Shown here: positions 17,340-26,407 of the stretch, one piece after another
Numbering within the stretch: the stretch's first letter is position 1
How the letters are laid out: each line of letters starts with the position of its first letter
Assembly (NCBI RefSeq): GCF_015350975.1
Contig: NZ_JADKRX010000001.1
Coordinates: 558,001-622,000, forward strand
DNA: 64,000 nt
Direction of reading: 5' to 3'
From: Curtobacterium sp. VKM Ac-1395
GTDB taxonomy: Bacteria; Actinomycetota; Actinomycetes; Actinomycetales; Microbacteriaceae
Position numbers and translations under genes: made by a program
Notes under the pieces: generated by a model
Seen by the model: only the letters and a program-made list of their open reading frames with translations
Databases searched by the model: none
What the model was told of the DNA's origin: nothing

Positions 17340-18521
17340 ATGCGCAGCAGCACCACCACGACCAGGACCACCATCCGGACCAGGCTCGCGGCGATCACCG
17401 TGGCCACGGCCGTCGTGATGGCGGGCATCGTCGGACTCGCGGCTCCGGCCAGCGCCACGACGTACAAGGACACCATCAAGGCCGGCAGCACGCTGCAGGT
17501 CAACGACAGCATCACCTCGCGCAACGGGCAGTTCCGCCTGGTGATGCAGGGCGACGGCAACCTGGTCGAGTACGGCATCGGGAACCGCGTGCTGTGGGCG
17601 TCGAACACGGCGAACCAGCCCGGCGCGGTCGCGGTCGTGCAGAAGGACGGCCTGCTCTCCATCGTGCGCAGTGGACGCCTGATCGCGCAGTGGGGGTCCG
17701 GCAGCGGGGTCACGAAGGACTTCGGCGTCCGCCCCGACGGCGAGCTCCGGATGCGGAACACCTCGATGGGGATGATCTGGCGGATCGCGACGTACCAGGA
17801 CCGCATCCTGCCGGGCACGGTCATCGCGCCCGGCACCGTCCTCCGTGCCGGAGCCGGTCGCCAGCAGACGCTGACGATGCAGGCCGACGGCAACCTGGTG
17901 CAGTACGTCAACGGTGCGGCCGTCTGGTCCTCGCAGACCTTCGGTCGGCCGGGTGCGTACGCGGCGCTGCAGCCCGACGGCAACCTCGTGGTCTACGCGG
18001 CCGACGGTCGCTCGGCGCTCTGGTCGTCACGCACGTCCGGCAAGGGTGCCGGCCAGCTCATGGTCCAGGTGGACTCGAACGTGGTGCTCTACGGCGGGTC
18101 CGACACCCGCACCTGGTCGACGCGAGCGGTCACCGGCCTGCTCTGGCCGGTCAACGGCACGGCGATCAGCGGCAAGTACGGCGACGACCGCGGCGCCGGC
18201 CACACCCCGCGCTACCACCAGGGGACCGACGCGCCCGTGAAGGTGGGCACCCCGGTGTACTCCTCCGGCAAGGGCACCGTGACGACCGTCGTCCGCGGGA
18301 ACGCGAGCTACGGCAACTACATCGTCGTCACCTACGGGCTGACCACCGTCCTCACGGCGCACCTCAGCGAGATCGAGGTGACGAAGGGGCAGGTCGTGTC
18401 CGTCGGCAAGGAGATCGGCAAGTCCGGCAACACCGGGCAGTCGACGGGCCCGCACGTGCACGTCGAGACCCGTGTGAACGGCACGCTCAAGGACCCGCTG
18501 GGGATCCTGCACTTCCGGTGA
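17340..18521 (+). CDS. Secreted B-lectin / M23 endopeptidase fusion
   Basis: A 393-aa exported protein. A Tat-free signal peptide (residues 1-40, ending APASA) is followed by two bulb-type lectin domains of the mannose-binding GNA fold; the repeats MQGDGNLVEY, MQADGNLVQYV and QPDGNLVVYA carry the QxDxNxVxY sugar-site motif or close variants. From about residue 275 an M23/LytM domain has HQGTD (His293, Asp297), AHLS (His341) and HVHVE (His372, His374), the complete zinc and catalytic set. It should cleave peptidoglycan cross-bridges while the lectins dock on mannose-rich glycans. It may remodel the own wall or attack neighbours. Confidence 0.88.
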   Translation: MRSSTTTTRTTIRTRLAAITVATAVVMAGIVGLAAPASATTYKDTIKAGSTLQVNDSITSRNGQFRLVMQGDGNLVEYGIGNRVLWASNTANQPGAVAVVQKDGLLSIVRSGRLIAQWGSGSGVTKDFGVRPDGELRMRNTSMGMIWRIATYQDRILPGTVIAPGTVLRAGAGRQQTLTMQADGNLVQYVNGAAVWSSQTFGRPGAYAALQPDGNLVVYAADGRSALWSSRTSGKGAGQLMVQVDSNVVLYGGSDTRTWSTRAVTGLLWPVNGTAISGKYGDDRGAGHTPRYHQGTDAPVKVGTPVYSSGKGTVTTVVRGNASYGNYIVVTYGLTTVLTAHLSEIEVTKGQVVSVGKEIGKSGNTGQSTGPHVHVETRVNGTLKDPLGILHFR

Positions 18522-18756
18522 CGACCGCGCTGGCCCGGTCCGACGACCGGGCCGCGTAGCCGACGCGGCTCTGCCGGACGTGCGACGCCATCATGGCCGC
18601 TGCGGCGTCCACGTCCCCGGCGTCGATCGCGGACAGCGTCCGTCGGTGCTCGGGCCAGAGCCGCGCGCCGCGCAGGTCACGCACGGCGAGCAGGGGGTCA
18701 CCGGGGGCGGCCGGGAGGCTCGGCTCGCGTCCGTCGGTCGTCGTCCGGTCGGTCAT
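18487..18756 (-). pseudogene. Remnant of a GntR/FadR (FCD) regulator C-terminus
   Basis: The 89-residue frame contains PEHRRTLSAIDAGDVDAAAAMMASHV, the typical final helices of an FCD effector domain, but has no DNA-binding domain and only a fraction of the roughly 220 aa expected. It overlaps the end of the lectin-M23 gene by 35 bp on the opposite strand and starts just upstream of the gamma-glutamyltransferase stop. Best read as a truncated gene left from a lost regulator of the neighbouring enzyme. Confidence 0.45.
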
Positions 18757-18763
18757 CGGTGCG

Positions 18764-20665
18764 TCAGCGTCCCGTGGCATGTCCCTGGGCTCCTCTCGGG
18801 TTGGCGGCGGCGCCGAGGACGCCGGTGGAGGGGTCCCGCGTCACGCAGGACAGGCGGCCGAGCGACCAGTCACCGGCGCGGGTGACGACGTGGCCGAGCG
18901 CCTCGAGGCCGGCGATCACCTCGTCGCCGAGGCGGTCCTCGACCACCAGCCCGCCGGGCGTCCACGTGCGCGGCCAGAACGAGCCCGGGAACGACGTCGT
19001 GTGCAGCGCGGGGGCGTCGATGGCCTGCTGCGGGCTGTACCCGCCGACGACGGTGCGGAGCAGGAACAGCAGCTGCCACTGGTCCTGTTGGTCGCCACCC
19101 GGGGAGCCGAGCGCCATGACGGGTGCGCCGTCGCGGAGCACCAGGGTCGGCGTGAGGGTCGTCCGCGGACGCTGGCCGGGGCGCAGCGTCGACGCGGTGC
19201 CCTCCTCGAGCCAGACCATCTGCAGGCGGGTGCCGAGGCAGAAGCCGAGCTCCGGGACCGTCGGCGAGGACTGCAGCCAGCCGCCGGACGGGGTGGCACT
19301 GACGATGTTGCCCCAGCGGTCGACGACGTCGATGTGGACCGTGTCGCCGCGCGTCTCGCCCGTCTCCATCACGATCGGCTCGCCGCGGTCCTCGGTCAGG
19401 GGGTCGTCCTCCGCGGGGGCAGCGACCGCGGTCCCACGGGCACCCGGCACGGTCGGCTCTCCGACGCCGGCGACGGGTTCGCCCCTCGGTGTGTACGTCT
19501 CGCGGAGCGGCGGGAGCGCCCCGGCGGCGACGGACACCGACCCCGGACGGAGCTCGTGCGAGGCGCGCTCGCCGATGAGGGCGCGGCGCTCGTCCGAGTA
19601 CGCGTCGGAGAGCAGCTCGGCCATCGGGACGTCGCCGTCGCCGTAGTACGCCTCGCGGTCGGCGATGGCGAGCTTCTGCGCCTCGACGATCGTGTGCGCA
19701 CCGGCGACGGTGGACGGGTCGAGCAGGGCGTCGTCGAGCGGGTCGAGCAGCCGCAGCGTCTGGAGCAGCGCCGGCCCCTGTCCCCACGGTCCGGTCTTCG
19801 CGATCGTGCAGCCGCGGAACTCGGCCGTCGTCGCCGGTTCGAACGAGGCCCGGAACGCGGCGAGGTCGTCGGCGCGGATGACCCCGGCGTGGTCGGTGCC
19901 CGAGGCGTGACGGTGTGGGGTCCGCACGAAGCGGTCGATCGCCTCGGCCACGAACCCGGTCGCCCACGCGTCCCGGGCGGCGTCGATGCGGCGGACTCGG
20001 CCGTCGTCGCGACCGGCGTCGTCATGACCGGTACCGGCGTCGACGAGGCGGTCGAGGACGCTCGCCCACGTCTCGTTCCGGACGACGTCCCCGGCGACCG
20101 GCAACGAGCCTCCCGGCATCCACCGGTCGGCGGAGGACGGCCAGTGGTCGCGGAACAGGCTCTGCACCGTCGCGATCGTCGCGGCCACGCGCGGCGCGAC
20201 CGGGTGGCCGTCGCGGGCGTAGCCGACGGCCGGCGCGAGGACGTCGGCGAGCTCCCACGTGCCGTGGTCGCGGAGCAGCAGGAGCCAGGCGTCGACGGCG
20301 CCCGGGACGGCCGCGGCGAGTGCCCCGGCGCCGGGGACCAGGTCGAGGCCCTCGGCGCGGAAGTGCTCCGGGGTCGCGCCGGCGGGTGCCGGACCCTGAC
20401 CGGACAGGACAATGGGTGTCGGGTCGCCCGCGGTCGCGAAGACCGCCGTCATGTCGCCCCCGGGGCCGTTCAGGTGCGGTTCCACGACGTGCAGGACGAA
20501 CGCGCCGGCGACGGCGGCGTCGAAGGCGTTGCCGCCGCGCTCCAGGACGGACTGTGCGGTGGCGGTCGCGATCCAGTGCGTCGACGCGGCCATCCCGAAC
20601 GTGCCCAGCAGGTCCGGCCGGGTCGTGTCGGCGCTCGGTGCGACGAACGCGGGGTTGTGGCTCAT
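18764..20665 (-). CDS. ggt: Gamma-glutamyltransferase family protein
   Basis: A 633-aa Ntn-hydrolase precursor. The N-terminal half has the GGT start (MAASTHWIATATAQSVLERGGNAFDAAVA); the autoprocessing/catalytic Thr lies in RGDTVHIDVVD, followed by the oxyanion region SATPSGGW and a C-terminal ALGSPGGD block. The usual double Thr (TTH) is here TVH. No signal peptide is seen, so a cytosolic role in gamma-glutamyl or acyl-amide turnover is likely. Start ATG 20665 gives MSHNPAF. Confidence 0.88.
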   Translation of the reverse strand: MSHNPAFVAPSADTTRPDLLGTFGMAASTHWIATATAQSVLERGGNAFDAAVAGAFVLHVVEPHLNGPGGDMTAVFATAGDPTPIVLSGQGPAPAGATPEHFRAEGLDLVPGAGALAAAVPGAVDAWLLLLRDHGTWELADVLAPAVGYARDGHPVAPRVAATIATVQSLFRDHWPSSADRWMPGGSLPVAGDVVRNETWASVLDRLVDAGTGHDDAGRDDGRVRRIDAARDAWATGFVAEAIDRFVRTPHRHASGTDHAGVIRADDLAAFRASFEPATTAEFRGCTIAKTGPWGQGPALLQTLRLLDPLDDALLDPSTVAGAHTIVEAQKLAIADREAYYGDGDVPMAELLSDAYSDERRALIGERASHELRPGSVSVAAGALPPLRETYTPRGEPVAGVGEPTVPGARGTAVAAPAEDDPLTEDRGEPIVMETGETRGDTVHIDVVDRWGNIVSATPSGGWLQSSPTVPELGFCLGTRLQMVWLEEGTASTLRPGQRPRTTLTPTLVLRDGAPVMALGSPGGDQQDQWQLLFLLRTVVGGYSPQQAIDAPALHTTSFPGSFWPRTWTPGGLVVEDRLGDEVIAGLEALGHVVTRAGDWSLGRLSCVTRDPSTGVLGAAANPRGAQGHATGR

Positions 20666-20822
20666 GACGCTGCTTTCCGGTGCTCGGGGGCGGGGCTCCT
20701 TGCATACAACCACGGCCGGTCGTCGCACCCGCGTGCACGGCATCGCACTGTGGACGGTCGGCGCTCTCCACAGCTCGCCGGTCGGGCGGCTCGCGGGTCA
20801 GTCGGCGTCCGAGCATGGCGGG

Positions 20823-21541
20823 ATGCCCTGCCTCCCGCCATCACGGCCGCGTCCGAACGCGGTCGTGTACGTCGACGGGTTCAACCTGTTCCGTCGGGCG
20901 TTGCAGGGCCATGACGACCGCAAGTGGCTCGACCTCGAACAGCTCTGCCGACGACTGCTCCCGACGTTCGACGTGCGGCAGATCCGGTACTTCACCGCAC
21001 GGGTACGCCACGTCGAGGGGAAGGACCCGCGAGCCCCGCAGAACCAGGAGGCCTACCTCCGGGCACTCGGCACCCTCCAGACGGTGTCGTTGCACTTCGG
21101 CACGTTCCGCGCGGACAAGCGCTGGATGGCCGTGTCGCCGCTCGAGTTCGACGAAACGGGCGAGCCGAAGCGCGTCCGCGTGCGCAAGATCGAGGAGAAG
21201 GGGACGGACGTGAGCCTGGCGGCGCACATGGTCTGCGATGCGATGGACGGCATCGCGACGTGTACTTCCTGCTGTCGAACGACTCGGACTTCGTGGACGC
21301 GCTGCGGCTCGTCCGGGAGCGGGCTGGTGCGGAGATCGGGCTCATCGTCCCGACGAGCGCTCCGGCGGCTCGGAGCCTGCTCGACCTCCGACCGGAGCAC
21401 GTCCGTCACATCCGACCTGGTGCGGTCGTCGCCAGCCAGTTCCCGCGGCGTCTGGCTGACGGCGCCGGCGGGTTCTCATGTCCGGCGAAGTGGAGACGTA
21501 CAGAAGCCCCTCTCCGAGGAGAGGGGCTTCGCGCCGGTTAG
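20823..21541 (+). pseudogene. NYN domain protein, frameshifted
   Basis: The first frame (from ATG 20823) reads a good NYN (PIN-like RNase) start: VVYVDGFNLFRRAL with catalytic Asp, through KGTDVSLAAHMVCDAMDG. After about 21250 the family sequence continues in the next frame as DVYFLLSNDSDFVDALRLVRERAGAEIGLI, including the second and third catalytic Asp. One base is missing near 21250-21258. The frame also runs through a hairpin at 21503 instead of stopping after the usual Lys-Pro-x-x-Trp-like end (CPAKW). Either a real pseudogene or a base-call error; no homopolymer is present to explain an error. Confidence 0.75.
21503..21530 (+). terminator. Intrinsic terminator hairpin
   Basis: GAAGCCCCTCTC, loop CGAG, GAGAGGGGCTTC: a perfect 12-bp stem with a tetraloop. 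It lies at the very end of the frameshifted NYN gene and inside its present reading frame, consistent with a former stop codon upstream of 21503. Confidence 0.75.
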
Positions 21542-21649
21542 CCACCAGGGCACCCCGGGGGGTGGCTCGACGGTAGCGCATCGAGCGGGACCGGTCAACT
21601 GACATGTCACCGCGCGGCCATTGCGACGTCGAGCCTCCTGACCGATCAG

Positions 21650-21880
21650 GTGAAGCCCGAGCGCATCGCCCACCGCGACCAGAAGTCGTACTTCGCCGTC
21701 CTGCTCGACGACGACAACCGCAAGCCCATCGCGCGCCTGTGGTTCAACGGCAAGAAGCAGAAGTACCTCGGGCTCTTCGACGACGACGAGGTCGAGACCA
21801 AGCACGCGATCGAGTCCCTGGACGGCATCGACGAGCACGCGGAGGCGGTCCGCGGCGCCGTCGCCCGCTCCGTCGCCTGA
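21650..21880 (+). pseudogene. C-terminal module of a restriction-endonuclease-like protein
   Basis: The 76 residues starting at GTG 21650 (KPERIAHRDQKSYFAVLLDD, RKPIARLWFN, YLGLFDDDEVETKHAIESLD) match the short alpha/beta module that ends many type I restriction R subunits and related nucleases. The frame extends upstream through TSSLLTDQ without a canonical start nearby, and none of the nuclease or helicase parts are present. It may be a surviving independent small protein, but a remnant is more likely given the neighbouring NYN pseudogene. Confidence 0.5.
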
Positions 21881-21921
21881 GGTGGAGACGGCCTCTCGGC
21901 GCCGACCGTAAGCTCGACACG

Positions 21922-22560
21922 ATGACCTCCCGCGCCACCGCCGAGGACGTCCTGGTCGCCTTCGCGCGGACCGAGGGGGACGCCGCCGCTGCACGTCGTG
22001 TCGCCCGGCGGTTCGCCGACCTCGACGAGGGTGAGCGCTCCGCACTGCTCTGGAGCGAGGACACCGGCGCACGCCTGCTCGCGGTCGTGCTGCTCGTGCA
22101 GGCGATGCGGGAGCGGCCGGACCCGGAGCTGACGGACGAGTACCTGGCGGCGGCACGGGCGGAACGGCTCGACCGCGCGGACCTGGTCGACATCGCCGCC
22201 GAGGAGCTCGTGGGCGCGCCGTTGGTCGGCGGGTCGACCGGGCCGCTGTTCGCGCTCGTGAAGTCCGACGTTGCCTGGGTCCGGCGGATCGCGGTCGTGG
22301 CGACCCTGGCGTTCGTCAAGCAGGGCGACGCCGAGGTGCCGCTCGCGATCGCCGGCCGGGTCGTCCGGGAACGTGGCGAGACCGTGCAGAGCGCCCTCGG
22401 CTGGGTGCTCCGCGAGGTCGGGAAGCGGGCGTCGGAGCCGGCGCTCGTGGTGTTCCTCGAGCAGCAGGGGCGTTCCCTGACCCGGGGCGCCCTGGAGACG
22501 GCGACCGAGCACCTGCCGCCGCCCACCCGCGACCGGCTGCGCGAGGGCCGCGCGAGCTGA
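21922..22560 (+). CDS. AlkD-like DNA alkylation repair HEAT protein
   Basis: A 212-aa all-helical protein with HEAT-like repeats: LLWSEDTGARLLAVVLLVQ, FALVKSDVAWVRRIAVVATLAFVKQGD, and VQSALGWVLREVGKRAS. The VRRIAVVATLAFVKQG and GWVLREVGKR blocks are the DNA-binding helices typical of AlkC/AlkD DNA glycosylases, which remove alkylated purines without base flipping. At 212 aa it is close to AlkD length. Start ATG 21922. Confidence 0.8.
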   Translation: MTSRATAEDVLVAFARTEGDAAAARRVARRFADLDEGERSALLWSEDTGARLLAVVLLVQAMRERPDPELTDEYLAAARAERLDRADLVDIAAEELVGAPLVGGSTGPLFALVKSDVAWVRRIAVVATLAFVKQGDAEVPLAIAGRVVRERGETVQSALGWVLREVGKRASEPALVVFLEQQGRSLTRGALETATEHLPPPTRDRLREGRAS

Positions 22561-22601
22561 GCCGTCGGGTCGGACCGCCGGGCTGGGGTGCTCCGGCTGA
22601 C

Positions 22602-22967
22602 CTACGAGGACTGGCCCTCGGCGAGGATCGTCGTCAGCGTGACGATGCGGCCGTCACGGACCTCGATCACGTCGACGCCGCGCGCCACCGGGTCGCCGAC
22701 GGGACCGAACCCCCACGACAGCGCACCGTGCGTGGCCGAGACGTAGCGGCGTCCCTCCTCCGCGAACTGGAACGCGCCGGGCGTCGGGTCGAGGAGCCCG
22801 GCGGCCTTGGCCTCGAGGGCGTCCCACCCCGTGACGGACCCCTCGGGGTCGATGAAGACGACGTCGGGCGCGTAGGTGCGCTCGATGGCGGCCCGGCGGG
22901 CAGCGACGTCCCGGTTGCCGAAGACGTCGTGCAGGTTCGCGGTGAGGAGCTCAGCGGTGGTCGACAT
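22602..22967 (-). CDS. SnoaL-like / NTF2-fold protein
   Basis: A 121-aa protein with the NTF2-like alpha-beta cone pattern: helix, ERTYAPDVVFIDPEG, GWDALEAKAAGLLD, then strands (YVSATHGALSWGFGP, GVDVIEVRDGRIVTLTTIL). Such proteins are small ligand-binding or isomerase-like; no catalytic residues can be assigned. Divergent from the phosphotransferase at 23013. Confidence 0.82.
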   Translation of the reverse strand: MSTTAELLTANLHDVFGNRDVAARRAAIERTYAPDVVFIDPEGSVTGWDALEAKAAGLLDPTPGAFQFAEEGRRYVSATHGALSWGFGPVGDPVARGVDVIEVRDGRIVTLTTILAEGQSS

Positions 22968-23012
22968 GCTCGGAGCCTAGGCGCAGGCGGTGTCCACGAG
23001 GAGGATGAGGGC

Positions 23013-23909
23013 ATGCAGCACACCGACGTGCCCGACCGACCGACGATCGACGCCGCCCTCGTCGAGCGCCTCGTCGCGGAGCAGTTCCCCGCCTGGTCGG
23101 GGCTGCCCGTCCACGAGGTCGACGTGCAGGGCTGGGACAACCGCACGTACCGGCTCGGCGACGAGCTGAGCGTCCGCCTGCCGAGCGCCGCCGCGTACGT
23201 GCCGGCGGTGGAGAAGGAGCAGCGGATGCTGCCGTACCTCGCGCCGCTGCTCGACGTCGCGGTGCCCGAACCGGTCGCGCTCGGTGGTCCTGGCGGCGGC
23301 TACCCGTTCCCGTGGTCCGTCCGGCGGTGGCTCGCGGGGACCGTCGCCGCGCAGGTGGACGTCGACCGGTCCGCGCTCGCGGCGGACGTCGGGCAGGCGC
23401 TCCGACAGCTCCGCGCGGTGCCGCCCGGAGACGGTCCGGCGCCGGGGCCGCACTCCTTCGACCGTGGAGCGCACCCGTCCGTGTACGCGGACGAGGTCGA
23501 GCGCGCCCTCACGGCCCTCGGCGACGCGGTCGACCAGCGGGCGTGCCGCCAGGTCTGGGAAGCGGCGTGCGCCTCGACCTGGCAGGGACCCGGTGTCTGG
23601 TTCCACGGCGACGTCGCGGCGACGAACCTGCTGGTCGACGGCGGCGGCCGGCTGTCGGCACTCATCGACTTCGGCACGTGCGGCGTCGGTGACCCCGCCT
23701 GCGACCTGGTGCTCGCCTGGACGTTCCTCGACCACACGGGCCGCCGGGTGTTCCGCGACGCGGTCCGACTCGACACCGACACGTGGGCGCGCGGCCGCGG
23801 GTGGTCGCTCTGGAAGGCACTGGTCATGCTGGCCGGCAGCGCCGGCCCGGGGGACACCGCGACGTGGCAGGCGGTGCTGGCCGCCACGCTCGCCGACCCG
23901 GTCGTCTGA
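23013..23909 (+). CDS. Aminoglycoside phosphotransferase-family kinase
   Basis: A 298-aa kinase-fold protein. The Brenner motif HGDVAATNLLV and the metal-binding IDFGTCGVGDPACDL are intact, and GWDNRTYRLG marks the nucleotide loop. The family phosphorylates aminoglycosides, macrolides, or metabolites such as hydroxyurea-like compounds; chromosomal context gives no resistance link. Start ATG 23013 after GAGGATGAG. Confidence 0.85.
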   Translation: MQHTDVPDRPTIDAALVERLVAEQFPAWSGLPVHEVDVQGWDNRTYRLGDELSVRLPSAAAYVPAVEKEQRMLPYLAPLLDVAVPEPVALGGPGGGYPFPWSVRRWLAGTVAAQVDVDRSALAADVGQALRQLRAVPPGDGPAPGPHSFDRGAHPSVYADEVERALTALGDAVDQRACRQVWEAACASTWQGPGVWFHGDVAATNLLVDGGGRLSALIDFGTCGVGDPACDLVLAWTFLDHTGRRVFRDAVRLDTDTWARGRGWSLWKALVMLAGSAGPGDTATWQAVLAATLADPVV

Positions 23910-24118
23910 CTCCCGGACTGGCGCGGCCCGCACAGCAGTGACGCGCCAGCGGCACGCGGGCCGCGCCGACCGAGCCTGCGAGGGAGGGGGGCGGCGCCGC
24001 CGCGAGCCGGCAGTCCGGAACGGGGCTGGGAGGGCACCACGGGACGGGCGCGTACCCAGGAGGGGGACGTCAGCCGTGCCTCCCACTCGGCTCGACCCCC
24101 GCGACGAGAGGAGCGCTC

Positions 24119-25312
24119 ATGCGCGCACTGACCTGGCAGGGCACCGAGAAGGTGTCCGTCGAGACCGTTCCCGACCCGACCATCCAGGAGCCGACCGACG
24201 CGATCGTGCGGATCACCTCCACGGCGATCTGCGGCTCCGACCTGCACCTGTACCGCGTGCTCGGCCCGTACATCGACAAGGGCGACGTCCTGGGCCACGA
24301 GCCGATGGGCATCGTCGAGGAGGTCGGCTCCGCCGTCACGAACCTCAAGGTCGGCGACCGCGTCGTCGTCCCCTTCAACATCTCCTGCGGGCACTGCTAC
24401 ATGTGCAAGCGCGGGCTGCAGTCGCAGTGCGAGACCACCCAGGTCACGGAGTACGGCAGCGGTGCCGCGCTCTTCGGGTACACGAAGATGTACGGCCAGG
24501 TCCCCGGTGGCCAGGCCGAGTACCTCCGAGTGCCGCACGCCGACTACGGCCCCATCGTGATCCCGGACGACGGCACCCCCGACGACCGCTGGCTCTTCAT
24601 GAGCGACATCCTGCCGACCGCCTGGCAGGCCGTGCAGTACGCCGACGTGCCCGAGGGTGGCACGCTCGCGGTGCTCGGCCTCGGCCCGGTCGGGCAGTTC
24701 GCCGCCCGCATCGGCAAGCACCTGGGCTACCGCGTGCTCGCCGTCGAGCCGGAGCAGGTCCGTCGTGACCTCGCGGCGAAGTACGGCATCGAGACCTTCG
24801 ACATGTCGAAGGACCTGGTCTCCGAGCTCGTCGACCTGACCGACGGCCGCGGCCCCGACGCCGTCGTCGACGGCGTCGGCATGGAGGCGCACGGCAACCC
24901 CGTCGCCGGGTTCGCCCAGCGCGCCGCCGGCCTGCTGCCCGACAAGCTCGCGCAGAAGGCCATCGAGACCGCCGGTGTCGACCGGCTCGACGCCGTGCAC
25001 ACCGCGATCGACCTGGTCCGCCGCGGCGGCACCGTCTCGCTCAGCGGCGTCTACGGCGGCATGGCCGACCCGATGCCGATGATGACGCTGTTCGACAAGC
25101 AGATCACCATCCGCGAGGGCCAGTGCAACGTGAAGCGCTGGATCGACGACATCATGCCGCTCGTCTCCGACCCGTCGGACCCGCTCGGCACGCTCGACCT
25201 GACGTCGCACCGCGTGTCGCTCGAGGACGCCCCGCACATGTACGAGGTCTTCCAGAAGAAGCAGGACAACTGCGTGAAGGTCGTCCTCGACCCCGCCATG
25301 GCCGCGGCGTGA
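24119..25312 (+). CDS. Zinc-dependent alcohol dehydrogenase, formaldehyde-dehydrogenase-like
   Basis: A 397-aa MDR enzyme: catalytic zinc site CGSDLH and GHEPMG, four-cysteine structural zinc site CGHCYMCKRGLQSQC, Rossmann motif GLGPVGQF. The internal insertion and the downstream HTAIDLVRRGGTVSLSGVYGG are typical of the glutathione-independent formaldehyde-dehydrogenase-like group. GAGAGG lies before the ATG. The stop overlaps the next gene's GTG, so both are expressed together. Confidence 0.88.
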   Translation: MRALTWQGTEKVSVETVPDPTIQEPTDAIVRITSTAICGSDLHLYRVLGPYIDKGDVLGHEPMGIVEEVGSAVTNLKVGDRVVVPFNISCGHCYMCKRGLQSQCETTQVTEYGSGAALFGYTKMYGQVPGGQAEYLRVPHADYGPIVIPDDGTPDDRWLFMSDILPTAWQAVQYADVPEGGTLAVLGLGPVGQFAARIGKHLGYRVLAVEPEQVRRDLAAKYGIETFDMSKDLVSELVDLTDGRGPDAVVDGVGMEAHGNPVAGFAQRAAGLLPDKLAQKAIETAGVDRLDAVHTAIDLVRRGGTVSLSGVYGGMADPMPMMTLFDKQITIREGQCNVKRWIDDIMPLVSDPSDPLGTLDLTSHRVSLEDAPHMYEVFQKKQDNCVKVVLDPAMAAA

Positions 25313-26337
25313 CCCGCGTCGTCGTCGTCGGTGCGACGGGCAACGTCGGGACCGCCGTGCTCCGTCGCCTGTCGGCGGAGTCGGGCGTCCAGGTCGTCGG
25401 GGTCGCCCGACGCCTGCCCGACGTGCACACCGCACCGTACGGCGACGCCGTCTGGCACGCCGTGGACGTCGGGGCCCCGGACGCGGTCGATCAGCTGGTC
25501 GCCCTGTTCCGGGGCGCTGACGCCGTCGTCAACCTGGCGTGGGCGCTGCAGCCCACGCACGACATCCCCGCGCAGCACCGGACGAACGTCGTCGGCACGG
25601 CGAACGTGCTCGAGGCCGTCGCCCGCGCCGAGGTGCCGCAGGTCGTCGTGGCGTCCTCGGTCGGTGCGTACCGCGGCGTCGACGTCGAGGGCAAGCGCCA
25701 CCGCGTCGACGAGACCTTCCCGACCGACGGCATCCCCACCGCCACGTACGCCATCCACAAGGCGGAGAACGAGCGGGCGATGGACGCCTTCGCCCTCGCG
25801 CACCCCGAGGTGGTCCTCACCCGGTTGCGCCCCGGACTGATCTTCCAGCGGGCAGCCGCCGCCGAGATCCGCGGCCTGTTCCTCGGCCAACTGGTCCCGA
25901 TGCGGGCCGTCCGGTGGATCCAGTGGGCCGTGCTGCCCCTGCCGTACCCGTTCGTGTTCCAGGCCGTGCACGCGGACGACGTCGCCGACGCCTACTGGCG
26001 CACGATCGACCGTCGAGCGGGCGGCGCGTTCAACATCGCCGCCGAGCCGGTGCTCACGCCGCCCCGCATCGCGCGGGTCCTGCGGATGCGCGGTGCCGTC
26101 CGCATCCCGCTCGGCCTGCTCCGCGGGATCGTCACCCTGACCTGGCGCCTGCGGCTCCAGCCGACGGATGCCGGGTGGATCGACATCGCCGCGTCCGTCC
26201 CGGTCATGTCGACCGAGCGTGCGCGCACGGAACTCGGGTGGGAGGCCCGCCACACCGCCACGGACGCGCTCCGTGACCTGGTGGCCGGCTTCGCGACCGA
26301 GACGAACGTCCCGGGATCGGCGCCCCTCAGCGGCTAG
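25309..26337 (+). CDS. NAD-dependent epimerase/dehydratase family protein
   Basis: A 342-aa extended SDR: VVVVGATGNVGTAVLRRL at the N-terminus, ASSVGAY and YAIHK catalytic residues, RLRPGLIF and the C-terminal substrate part. The GTG start at 25309 overlaps the dehydrogenase stop (GTGA). The substrate is probably a nucleotide sugar or a steroid-like alcohol; not determinable. Confidence 0.85.
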   Translation: MTRVVVVGATGNVGTAVLRRLSAESGVQVVGVARRLPDVHTAPYGDAVWHAVDVGAPDAVDQLVALFRGADAVVNLAWALQPTHDIPAQHRTNVVGTANVLEAVARAEVPQVVVASSVGAYRGVDVEGKRHRVDETFPTDGIPTATYAIHKAENERAMDAFALAHPEVVLTRLRPGLIFQRAAAAEIRGLFLGQLVPMRAVRWIQWAVLPLPYPFVFQAVHADDVADAYWRTIDRRAGGAFNIAAEPVLTPPRIARVLRMRGAVRIPLGLLRGIVTLTWRLRLQPTDAGWIDIAASVPVMSTERARTELGWEARHTATDALRDLVAGFATETNVPGSAPLSG

Positions 26338-26407
26338 CGCCGTGGCGGCCGGGGGATCAGCGCCTGGGGCCGCGGGCATCGTCGGCGGCGACCGGCAGAC
26401 TGGTCCC

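Noticed and set aside
21541..21600. tRNA-like stretch (GGTAGCGCATCGAG resembles a D-loop)
   Set aside because: No acceptor stem, anticodon loop or T-loop could be matched around it.
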